Made by a program: the position numbers and the translations under genes. 64,000 nucleotides of DNA, taken from the NCBI GenBank assembly GCA_963677085.2, contig CAXXFH010000003.1, positions 310,001-374,000 on the forward strand, given 5' to 3'. The number at the start of each line of letters is the position of its first letter. Position 1 is the stretch's first letter. A model generated the notes under the pieces. It searched no databases and had not been told where the DNA came from. It saw only the letters and a list, made by a program, of their open reading frames with translations. The stretch comes from G963677085 sp963677085. GTDB taxonomy: Bacteria > Planctomycetota > Planctomycetia > Pirellulales > Thermoguttaceae. Shown here in pieces: positions 51,955-60,404 of this stretch.

Positions 51955-53404
51955 TTCGACTTTCGCACTTTATCCGGCTGCTGCGACCGTGTTTTCCAGG
52001 GTTTGCAGGATTTTTCGGCTACCCGGGCCGGAGAGGCCGAGTGACAAAACGTACTGGCGGACGCACATCCTTCGCAGGGTGCCGAGCATGTCGGCGAAGG
52101 AAGCGTGGGGTTGCTGAGGAAACCAAGGCCGTGGAAGCGGCCGGTAGTGAGCATGACCATTCTCGACAAACCACAACACGATCAGGCTGTAAAGCAGCAT
52201 CGTCGTAGGCGCGGTTCGTTCGACGGCTTGGCGGGTCCAGCCTTGCGGCTCTTCGAAGCCCAGGTGTTGTTTGCTGTCCCGGAAGGCGACCTCGATGGAC
52301 CAGCGCATGGCATACCAAGTGAGGATGTCTTCGGCCGTCGCCTCGTGGCGGGTGGAGTAGAAGGCTTCCTGGCCGCGACCGCCGCGGACGGCTTCAACGG
52401 CCACCACGCGCAACGGCCGATCGGGCACCGCATGCACTCTTGCCTCGGCGTCGGCCAGCCGCGTGGTTTCGGTCCGCCCGTAAATGGCGAGCGCGACATG
52501 CCGGCAGCGTTCGCCAAGCATCTGCTGGGGAGTCGGCAGGCGTTGCCCGCGTTTGCGTGGTCGACCTTTGCGGCCCGGCTTGGAGGCGGCAGGGGCGTCG
52601 TAAAGTCGCGCGTTCTTCAGCAAGCGACTCGTCAGGTGGCAGTTGTCGGGCAGGTGGGCCAGCATGCTTTTACCCCCATAGGCCGAGTCGCCCACCACGT
52701 GAAAACATCGCTCGGGAAAGCGTCGGCAAAGCAAGCGGATCATTTCCACTGCCAATTCGGGCCGCGTACGATAGGTGCGTCGATGTTTCCGTGCCTTGGC
52801 CTTATTCAAGTAGAGCCGAAAGAGGATCGGCAGGCAGAAAGGACGCTCCGGCCACCACGGAAAGCGAACCACGACTCCCAGCACGACCCAACTGTGACCC
52901 CAGTTGGTGATCGTCTTGCTACGGCTGGAGAGCAAGGGGTCGTGGTGCATGCCGCACCCGAACATCTTCCGCCCCCGCTTCCGCGCCAAGGTGTCGTCGA
53001 TTCCCAGCAATACTTGTTCGTTCGGTACCCAGGGGATCAGCCGGAAGACGGCCAATCCCAACTCGTCTCGCGACCAACGGGCCTGGGCGAAGAGGCGATG
53101 GAAGGTCGAGTGGTGTTTCGTGCCCACGGCGCCGGCGGCGAGGATCATGCCCGTCACGGTGCGCCGACCGGCAAAAGTCCAGCCCGCCAGCAAGGTCATG
53201 AAATTCGCGAACGAAGGCACGGTCATCACCACGGCCAGGGGTTGCAACAAGACACAAAACGAAGTAACAAGACTCATGTGAGCCTCCTTTGGGTGAACGG
53301 AAGTGGTTGGTACCCCCGTCCATCTTGAGCGAGGCTCACGCCATAAATCAAGGCTGCTATCAGTTGCAGCAGCGATAGTGCGAAAAGTGCGAAAGTTGAA
53401 CTAA
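51951..53404 (-). mobile_element. IS701-like (IS4-type DDE) insertion sequence, about 1454 bp
   Basis: Terminal inverted repeats: the left end (51951-51971, beginning TTAGTTCGACTTTCGCAC) and the right end (53384-53404, whose complement begins TTAGTTCAACTTTCGCAC) differ at one of 21 bases. One transposase gene is inside on the minus strand. It lies within moxR. A clean target duplication is not visible because another IS sits against the right end. Confidence 0.85.
51970..53277 (-). CDS. IS701/IS4-type DDE transposase
   Basis: 435 residues and apparently intact. DDE residues fit IDDTLARKRGRKMFG (first Asp), VVGDSAYGGKSML (second Asp) and WYAMRWSIEVAFRDSKQHLG (Glu). The N-terminal part (FANFMTLLAGWTFAGRRTVT) is typical of IS701 transposases. 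It fills nearly the whole element, so the IS is probably autonomous and recently acquired. Confidence 0.85.
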   Translation of the reverse strand: MSLVTSFCVLLQPLAVVMTVPSFANFMTLLAGWTFAGRRTVTGMILAAGAVGTKHHSTFHRLFAQARWSRDELGLAVFRLIPWVPNEQVLLGIDDTLARKRGRKMFGCGMHHDPLLSSRSKTITNWGHSWVVLGVVVRFPWWPERPFCLPILFRLYLNKAKARKHRRTYRTRPELAVEMIRLLCRRFPERCFHVVGDSAYGGKSMLAHLPDNCHLTSRLLKNARLYDAPAASKPGRKGRPRKRGQRLPTPQQMLGERCRHVALAIYGRTETTRLADAEARVHAVPDRPLRVVAVEAVRGGRGQEAFYSTRHEATAEDILTWYAMRWSIEVAFRDSKQHLGFEEPQGWTRQAVERTAPTTMLLYSLIVLWFVENGHAHYRPLPRPWFPQQPHASFADMLGTLRRMCVRQYVLSLGLSGPGSRKILQTLENTVAAAG

Positions 53405-54363
53405 GAGGCTATCCGGAAAGGGGTGTTTGTTGTAAGTAGTGAGGCTGCATAGAATTACACCTCCAAATTCAAGGAAAGGTAATTGCTATGCAGACGATTA
53501 CGCGAAAGCGATATACGACCGATTTGACCGATGAACAATGGGCAATCCTGGAGCCGCTGATTCCACCCGCGAAGCGGGGAGGACGACACCGCACGGTGAA
53601 CCTGCGGGAGGTGATCAACACGATCCTGTACCTCAATCGCACGGGCTGCCAATGGGACATGCTGCCCCATGACTTGTTGCCCAAAAGCACGGTGTACGAC
53701 TATTTTGCCCGCTGGCGCGATGACGGCACGTGGCAACGGATGATGGATGCCCTGCGAGCCCGGGTCCGGACGGCGGTCGGCCGAGAGCCGACGCCCAGTG
53801 CCGCAGTGATCGACAGCCAGACGGTCAAGACCACGGAGGCTGGCGGGGAACGCGGATACGACCCCGGCAAGAAGACCACCGGCCGAAAACGCCATTTTCT
53901 CGTGGATACGCTGGGCTTGCTGCTGGTTGTCGTGGTGACCAGCGCGGCCTGGGATGATGCCTGGGCGGTCCCGTCGGTGTTGGGACAGATGCGTCGGCGT
54001 GACTATCCGCGATTGCACACGATCTTTGCGGACCAGAAGTACCACAACCATGACTTGGAAGCCTGGATGGCACAATCCCACCAACCCTGGAAGCTGGAAG
54101 TCGTCCCGCGACGGGAGACGCCTGGCCGGTTCGAGTTGCAGCCCAAACGCTGGGTGGTGGAACGCACCTATGCGTGGAACGGACGGTATCGTCGGCACAA
54201 CAAAGACCTGGAGCGGCGAACGGATTCGAGCGAGTCGATGATCCGCATCAGCACGATTCACTTGATACTCCGACGTCTGACCAAGCCCCATCCCGTTCCT
54301 GAGTTCCATTACCGTGCCGCGTGAAAAGCCTCAATTTCCCGGGGAATCTTCCCGGATAGCCTC
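53405..54363 (+). mobile_element. IS5-family insertion sequence, 959 bp
   Basis: The ends GAGGCTATCCGGAAAGG (53405-53421) and CTTCCCGGATAGCCTC (54348-54363) are inverted repeats. TAA at 53402-53404 and 54364-54366 is a 3-bp target duplication of the TNA type seen in some IS5 subgroups. It is inserted directly at the right end of the IS701-like element within moxR. Confidence 0.88.
53488..54324 (+). CDS. IS5-family DDE transposase
   Basis: 278 residues, intact. It starts MQTITRKRYTTDLTDEQWAI, the usual IS5-type N-terminus, followed by GRHRTVNLREVINTILYLNR. Catalytic residues fit AVIDSQTVKT (Asp), FADQKYHN (Asp) and RWVVERTYAWNGRYRR (Glu). It is the only gene of the element. Intact sequence and a perfect 3-bp target duplication suggest recent insertion. 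Confidence 0.92.
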   Translation: MQTITRKRYTTDLTDEQWAILEPLIPPAKRGGRHRTVNLREVINTILYLNRTGCQWDMLPHDLLPKSTVYDYFARWRDDGTWQRMMDALRARVRTAVGREPTPSAAVIDSQTVKTTEAGGERGYDPGKKTTGRKRHFLVDTLGLLLVVVVTSAAWDDAWAVPSVLGQMRRRDYPRLHTIFADQKYHNHDLEAWMAQSHQPWKLEVVPRRETPGRFELQPKRWVVERTYAWNGRYRRHNKDLERRTDSSESMIRISTIHLILRRLTKPHPVPEFHYRAA

Positions 54364-54364
54364 T

Positions 54365-54991
54365 AAGACGCAATCCGCATTACTCGAAGCGATGGCCGAG
54401 CGGCACGTCACCGTGGGTGGCCAAACCTATCCGCTGGAAGAGCCGTTCCTGGTCGCCGCCACGCAAAACCCGATCGAGCAGGAGGGAACTTATCCGCTTC
54501 CCGAGGCACAGCTCGACCGCTTCATGATGGAAATCCGTATCGGTTATCCGTCGCCCAGCCAGGAAGAAGAAATTGTGATGAAGACAACCTCCGGTCCTGC
54601 GAAGCTGCCGGAGCCGGTGTTGACCAAAGAGCAATTCCTACAACTGCGCGATGTGGTATTGGCTGTGCCGTTGCCTCAGAGCGTAGCCAATTACGCGGTC
54701 AATCTGTGCGGGTCAAGCCGCGCTGGCGACTCCCGGGCCGATGGCTACGTGAACGACTACGTTGCCTGGGGAGCAGGCCCTCGCGGTTCGCAAAATCTCG
54801 TACTCGCGGCCAAGGCCCGAACACTGCTCGAAGGACGTACCGCACCGTCGATCGACGACGTGCGTCAAGTGGCCGTACCAGTGCTGCGTCACCGGATTAT
54901 GGTCAACCATAGGGCGATCGGTGATTCGGTCTCGTCAGAAGACGTTGTCGAACGACTGTTACAGAAGCGCTTCGTAGGAGAGGCGGCATGA
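54365..54991 (+). pseudogene. MoxR-family AAA ATPase, 3' part
   Basis: 208 codons starting KTQSALLEAMAERHVTVGGQ, in frame with an IS-derived leader back to 54314. It contains the sensor-1 block FLVAATQNPIEQEGTYPLPE, AQLDRFMMEI with the arginine finger region, and the C-terminal lid (YVAWGAGPRGSQNLVLAAKA). The stop overlaps the DUF58 start by four bases. A truncated protein could be made from an ATG at 54314 inside the IS, but it would lack the nucleotide-binding P-loop. Confidence 0.88.
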
Positions 54992-55899
54992 GCACCGTAG
55001 CGAACAGTCGCTACCTTGACCTCCGCGCGCTCAGCGCGATTGAGCAAATGCGCGTCACCAGCCGCCGTCGCATCGACGGAACCTACAGCGGTCGTCATAC
55101 GTCGCGGCAGCAAGGTGGGGCTGGTGAGTTCGTCGACTACCGCGAGTACAGCGGTGGGGAAGACCTCCGGCGGCTCGATTGGAAGGTTTTCGCACGAACC
55201 GGCAAGGCTTTCGTGCGACTACATCGCGAAGAAACCAACCTGCTTTGCACGTTGGCGCTCGACGTCAGCCGTTCGATGCTTTTCGGCGCACGCAACGGGA
55301 AGGACCACGAGGGTTCAAAGCTCGAATACACTCAATACTTGGCCACCGCGCTAAGCCACATTATCGGTTTGGGACAAGACCAAGTGGGGTTGGCGGTGCT
55401 TCAGCGGAATCTGCAAGAGTACGTCCCCCCTGGCGGCACGCCATCACATATCCTGCACATTCAGCGAATTATCGAACAACTGCGGGCTGTAAAGACTGCC
55501 ACCATGGCCGAGGGACTTCGCGAGCTGTTTCTTCACTCGGGACGTATGGGGATGTTGCTTTTGATGAGCGATTTCCTTATCGACGATCTCGATGAGACAT
55601 TCAACGCAATCCGCCTGTTTCGGCACCGCAACTGGGAAGTCATTTTGCTGCATCTGGTACATCCGTTCGAGGAACGGTTGCCGGAGGGACCCGCGTTTCG
55701 TTTCGAGGGTCTGGAAGACGGCCAGCGCATCCGTTGTTCGCCGGCCGAAGTCCGGACGCTCTACCAGCAGCGTTTTGCGGCCCATTTGACAATGGTTCGG
55801 CAACTCGCTCTGGCCGAGGGTTGCGACTATCGGAGAGTTTCTACCGCCGTATCCTACTTGAAAACACTCGACGGGTTTCTCGTCGGGCGGACGGGATGA
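54988..55899 (+). CDS. DUF58-domain protein
   Basis: 303 residues, coupled to moxR by an ATGA overlap. It carries the DUF58 signature (YREYSGGEDLRRLDWKVFAR) followed by a vWA-like fold with a DVSRSM metal site (LALDVSRSMLFGARNGK). DUF58 proteins nearly always follow MoxR ATPases, which may remodel them; the cellular role (envelope stress or aerotolerance) is not settled. The reading frame is intact although the partner ATPase is broken. Confidence 0.9.
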   Translation: MSTVANSRYLDLRALSAIEQMRVTSRRRIDGTYSGRHTSRQQGGAGEFVDYREYSGGEDLRRLDWKVFARTGKAFVRLHREETNLLCTLALDVSRSMLFGARNGKDHEGSKLEYTQYLATALSHIIGLGQDQVGLAVLQRNLQEYVPPGGTPSHILHIQRIIEQLRAVKTATMAEGLRELFLHSGRMGMLLLMSDFLIDDLDETFNAIRLFRHRNWEVILLHLVHPFEERLPEGPAFRFEGLEDGQRIRCSPAEVRTLYQQRFAAHLTMVRQLALAEGCDYRRVSTAVSYLKTLDGFLVGRTG

Positions 55900-55933
55900 A
55901 AGCCGAAAGGCGTTAACACGCCGAGACGGAACC

Positions 55934-58039
55934 ATGACATTTCTTCATTCCTGGGCATTGTGGATCGCGCTGCCTGCCGTGGCGTTACCGGCTCTCATTC
56001 ACCTATTGACCCGGCCGCGGCCGGTGCGGATGCCCCTTTCGACGATTCGGTTTTTGCGGGATGCGATTCAGCAGCGTCGCGCTCGCCACTGGCTTCGCGA
56101 TTTCCTGATCCTCGCCCTACGAACGACGGCTGTGCTTCTCTTGATTCTGGCGTTTGCCCGCCCCCAGGCTTCCGATCAGCCGGCCGATGTCGGTGCCGAC
56201 GCCGAGACGGTTCGCGTAGTCGTGTTCGACGTCAGCCAAAGTATGGCAGCCACACAACGGGGGATTCCAGCGATCGAGCGTGCCCGGGCGATTGCCGCTC
56301 GTGTGCTTCGCTACCATCCGCGGTTGCGTGCCAATCTGCTCCTGGCTGGGGCATCCGTAGAAGGTGTCTTCGAGCAGCCATCCTCCAATTTTGAAGTGCT
56401 CCACGAGGCCCTGAACCAATGCCACGTACGACCCGAGCAACTCAACGCGCGTTTTGCGCTAGAACGTGCGGCAAGGATGCTCACACCGTCTTCCGAAAAA
56501 GACAAGCGGCGTTTCGAGTTGATCGTGCTTAGCGATTTTCAGCGCAGCAATTGGTCGGACGCCGATTTTTCGATTCTTCCCGCCTCAACCCAGATACAAT
56601 TGGAATCGATCGCATCGCCGGAACTTGCCAATTTGGCCGTGCTTCATGTGGAAGCTCACCGACCGCACCTCGGCAGCCGTGGCATCGAGTTGGCCGTCGA
56701 CGTGGGCAATTTTACACCGGTGCCGAAGCAAGTTGACGTGGACGTGCAGTTGGGCGGGAAAACACTCACGTTGGTCGCCAATTGCCCGGCGATGGGGCAG
56801 GTCACGGTTGTCGAAGAAATCGCTGACGTCCCCGAAGGATGGTTGCGTGGCGAAGCACGCTTAGTCGGGGCTGAGGATGCATTGCCGGCCGACGATACGC
56901 GTTATTTCGTTTTGCAGGTCAAACCGAAACCGACGTACGCGCTGGTCACACGCGAGTCGCCGACGTTGCGGCCGTCGTCGAGCTATTTCCTTCAGTGCGC
57001 CCTGGCACCCGACGCGGCGGCGGCCCAGGTCGAGCGTATCAATCCGGAGCAGCCCAGTCGGCGAAATTTGGCGTCATCATCCCTGGTAATAATCGATCAT
57101 CCCGGCAAATTAAGCGCCGAGGCAACTGGATTGCTGGCCGGTTTGATACGTCGCGGTCGCCCGTTGATTTACGTGGCTGCCGAACCGGTCGACGCCACGA
57201 ATTTGAAACAGTTGTCCGATGCGGCGGGCACCGGCTTGCAGCTGCCAGTACAATTCGTGCCACCGCCTGCCATGGACGCGCGGCGCAACCTGTTCCTTAC
57301 CACCATTCGGCACGACTTGCCACCGTTCAATGTGTTTGGAGATCAACTTTCGGCCATTGCCAAGCGGCTACGGTTTGCGGGCGGTCTCGGCGCCGTGCGT
57401 TTGGAGCAGGGATTGGCCGATGACGTGTTGGCCACATTCGGCGACGGTACGCCATTGCTTGTGATGGTCGCTTCGGACGCCGGTTCGCTGGCCGTGATCA
57501 ATGCCGACCTGGCCGCTTCGACACTGCCCAGGACGCCGGCGTTCGTTCCGTTCATGGATGAGTTGATTGGTCGCATGGTCAATCACGACGATGGCTCGGA
57601 AGCGTATTGTGGCGAATCTTTGGTCGCGCATCTTGCTGCAGATCTCGCTGTCGGCCAGAAGTTGTCGCTGGGGCGACTCCGCGATTCCGAACCACCTTCC
57701 GCCACGAATGATTCCGAGCAACGCTACGGCCGCCTGACCGAAGACCAAGCCGGCGTACTTTGGCAATGGTCCTCGCCGGGACCGCCGGGCGTTTACGCGG
57801 TTCGTAACGATGACAAAACGGCTTACGCCGTGGCCGTAAATATTCCCTCCGAAGAAAGTGAGTTGGAGTCGCTCTCCGGTAAGGTGCTCAAGGAACGTCT
57901 GGCCGGAGGGCGCCATGTTTACTATCGCGATGCGACGATCGGCGGTAACCAACGGGATGAGACGTGGTCCAAATTGTTGACCGGGTGCGTCACGTGCCTG
58001 TTGGCCTCGATCGGAGTTATGCTCATCTTCCGTAGTTGA
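55934..58039 (+). CDS. BatA-like membrane protein with vWA domain
   Basis: 701 residues. The N-terminal BatA domain (LWIALPAVALPALIHLLTRP, then MPLSTIRFLRDAIQQRRARH) has two transmembrane helices within residues 1-80. It is followed by a vWA domain with VVFDVSQSMAATQ, the DxSxS metal site, at about 95-260. The middle part is extracytoplasmic, and a final helix (LLTGCVTCLLASIGVMLIF) ends the protein. This is the expected third gene of planctomycete MoxR/DUF58 operons. Its vWA domain is the likely client of MoxR. Confidence 0.88.
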   Translation: MTFLHSWALWIALPAVALPALIHLLTRPRPVRMPLSTIRFLRDAIQQRRARHWLRDFLILALRTTAVLLLILAFARPQASDQPADVGADAETVRVVVFDVSQSMAATQRGIPAIERARAIAARVLRYHPRLRANLLLAGASVEGVFEQPSSNFEVLHEALNQCHVRPEQLNARFALERAARMLTPSSEKDKRRFELIVLSDFQRSNWSDADFSILPASTQIQLESIASPELANLAVLHVEAHRPHLGSRGIELAVDVGNFTPVPKQVDVDVQLGGKTLTLVANCPAMGQVTVVEEIADVPEGWLRGEARLVGAEDALPADDTRYFVLQVKPKPTYALVTRESPTLRPSSSYFLQCALAPDAAAAQVERINPEQPSRRNLASSSLVIIDHPGKLSAEATGLLAGLIRRGRPLIYVAAEPVDATNLKQLSDAAGTGLQLPVQFVPPPAMDARRNLFLTTIRHDLPPFNVFGDQLSAIAKRLRFAGGLGAVRLEQGLADDVLATFGDGTPLLVMVASDAGSLAVINADLAASTLPRTPAFVPFMDELIGRMVNHDDGSEAYCGESLVAHLAADLAVGQKLSLGRLRDSEPPSATNDSEQRYGRLTEDQAGVLWQWSSPGPPGVYAVRNDDKTAYAVAVNIPSEESELESLSGKVLKERLAGGRHVYYRDATIGGNQRDETWSKLLTGCVTCLLASIGVMLIFRS

Positions 58040-58045
58040 GATGTG

Positions 58046-60393
58046 ATGAAATACGTGACTTTCGACCCAAGAATATCCCTCGGCATTTGGATCACGCTGG
58101 CTGTTGCCGCCGTGCTGCTGCTTGGTCTGTATGCCGTCACTTCCCGGCGACGTCTCGCTGGGCAACGTTGGTTGGTCGTGATTTTGCTGATATCACTGGT
58201 TTTGGCAATTCCCATGATCGTGTTGCTGAACCCGACGTGGGTCGAGCGTGTCCCGCCGCCCGCGGGTAAGCCAGGTTTGGTTGTGCTTCTCGACCGCTCG
58301 GCCAGCATGGCCACGATCGACGGCGAAGTGAGAGAAAGTCGTTATGAAATTGCCGCGAAAACGGCATGCCGCTTGGCCGAGCAACTCGAAAGTCAATACG
58401 ACGTGCAATTCAAGATCTTCGATCAGGCGTCTGCACCGACAACCGCCGACGAGTTTTCAGAGATGATGCCCGAAGGCCCGTTGACCGACTTGGCATCGGC
58501 CGTGCGCACGGCGCTCGAGGAGGATCGGCCGCAGGGGCAAGCCCTCGTCGTACTGAGCGACGGCATTCAAAACGTCGGAGGGCCCGATGGATTGCGCGAT
58601 GCCGCCGCCCGGGCTAACGCGGTCGCAACGCCGATTTTTGCGCAGGTCATCGGCGGAACGGCAGAAATCAACGATCTCGAGGTCAAACTCGATTTGCCCG
58701 AGGAAATCGCCTTTATCGATCAGGAAATTACAACCAACGTACGTTTGAAGCAGCGTGGCAACACGGCCGCAAAGTGCAGACTTCGTGTGCTGCGAGATGG
58801 AAAACTGCACTCCGAGAACACGGCAACACTGCGTCCGAACGGCGAGACGGTCGAGATCGTCAAACTTCGAGAGGAAAAACCGGGACTGTTTCGCTACGAG
58901 ATCGCCGTGGAACCGCTTGTCGGCGAAGTCACCGACGTAAACAACACGGCCACCCTGCTATTGCGTGTGATGGATCAACCAGTACGGGTTCTCCTACTGG
59001 AAGGAAACCCTTATTGGGACACCAAGTTCCTCATCCGCACGCTAGCCGCCGACCGACTCACCGAACTGGTTAGCTTCGTGCAATTGACCCCCGGTCGCGT
59101 GCTGGAACGTCGGGTAGTATCGCAGACCGCCGCGACAGCGCCCGGGAAGACCGACGGTACAGACAAGTCGGATTCCGTCAATTCGGGCATAAGCGAATCC
59201 GATAGCAGCGATACCCAGGCAGACGAGACGTCGAAGGATTCTGTACAAGCTGAAGACGCTTGGGCAATCCACGAGAACACCGATTCATTGCTCACCAGCA
59301 ACGATAGTTTCGCTCCCTATCAAATCGTCGTTTTGGGACGCGATGCCGGTGTGTTCCTCACGCCCGAGGTCGTCACCCGTCTGGAGAAATGGGTGAGCGA
59401 AGGCAACGGTTCGCTGGTCTGCTACCGTGGGGCTCCGGTCTCGAACGTCAGCGAACGTCTTGCCACCTTGCTGCCCGTTCGCTGGGCGCCTGCCCGGGAA
59501 TCGCGGTTCCGCGTGCAATGGGCCGAATCGGCCGCTCCGCCGGTTGGTTGTCGGCGATGGGTAACAGCGAGTCGATTTCTTACATGCCGTCGTTGGCACA
59601 AAAGCAAACACCCCGGAGTCCTTGGCCGCTAGCTGTTGTCCTGGCCACTGCGGATTCGGCGTCGCGTTCCGAGCCGATTCCGGTGGTCACTTACCAACAC
59701 GTCGGCAACGGCCGAGTGGTGGTAATCGAAGGTGCCGGCATGTGGCGTTGGGCTTTCCTTTCGCCTCGCAATCAGGCAGACGATGAAGTCTACGGCCGGC
59801 TGTGGAGGAGTATGCTCCGGTGGCTGGTCGCCAACGTTCGACTCTTGCCGTCTCAACCGTTGCGTTTGAGCACCGACAAGGTTACCTGCCTGAGCAAGGA
59901 AAACGTGGTCGCCGAACTGCTGCTCCGCCAGGAAACCGTCGGCGACAAAGTACCCGTCGTCGAACTCCACGGACCAGGACTTATTGATGTACCGCGAACA
60001 GTTATCCCCACCCCTTCGGGTGACTATCCGGGGCAGTTTCGCGTGCCCTTTGGCTCGCTTCCGGAGGGTCGGTATCGGGCGCAGGTCGTGGGCGCCGATC
60101 CTTCCGACGCCGCAGCCATCGTGGCCTTCGACGTCCGTGAAAACCTTCAGGAACGCCTCGACGTAACCGCGCGGCCCGACACGCTACGTTTACTGGCCGA
60201 CAAAAGCAACGGTGCGTTGTTCGAGCAACTGTCACCGCAACTGCTCGCCAAACGTTTCGAAGCACACCTCGATCGTGTTCGGCCGGAGCGCATTGTTCGA
60301 ACCTCGGCCTGGGACCGTTGGTGGGTGCTGATTGCGACGTTAGCAGTTTGCTCGGTGACGTGGGGGATGCGTCGGTGGTCGGGGCTCGTATAA
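58046..60393 (+). pseudogene. Second vWA membrane protein, frameshifted
   Basis: Starts at ATG 58046 (or GTG 58043), seven bases after the previous stop. Two helices (ITLAVAAVLLLGLYAVTSRR and LVVILLISLVLAIPMIVLLN) are followed by a vWA domain with LVVLLDRSASMATIDGE. Near 59525-59545 the frame breaks: FRVQWAESAAPPVG runs on to a stop at 59632. A neighbouring frame gives GRSAGWLSAMGNSESISYMP and continues sensibly to 60393, ending with a helix (WWVLIATLAVCSVTWGMRRW). One missing G after GAATCGG would restore ESGRSAGW. Either a real mutation or a sequencing error in a G/C-rich stretch. Confidence 0.85.
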
Positions 60394-60404
60394 AAGGCCG
60401 TGTC

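Noticed and set aside
52105..53328. 407-codon plus-strand frame across the IS701-like transposase
   Set aside because: Antisense to an intact DDE transposase with clear catalytic motifs.
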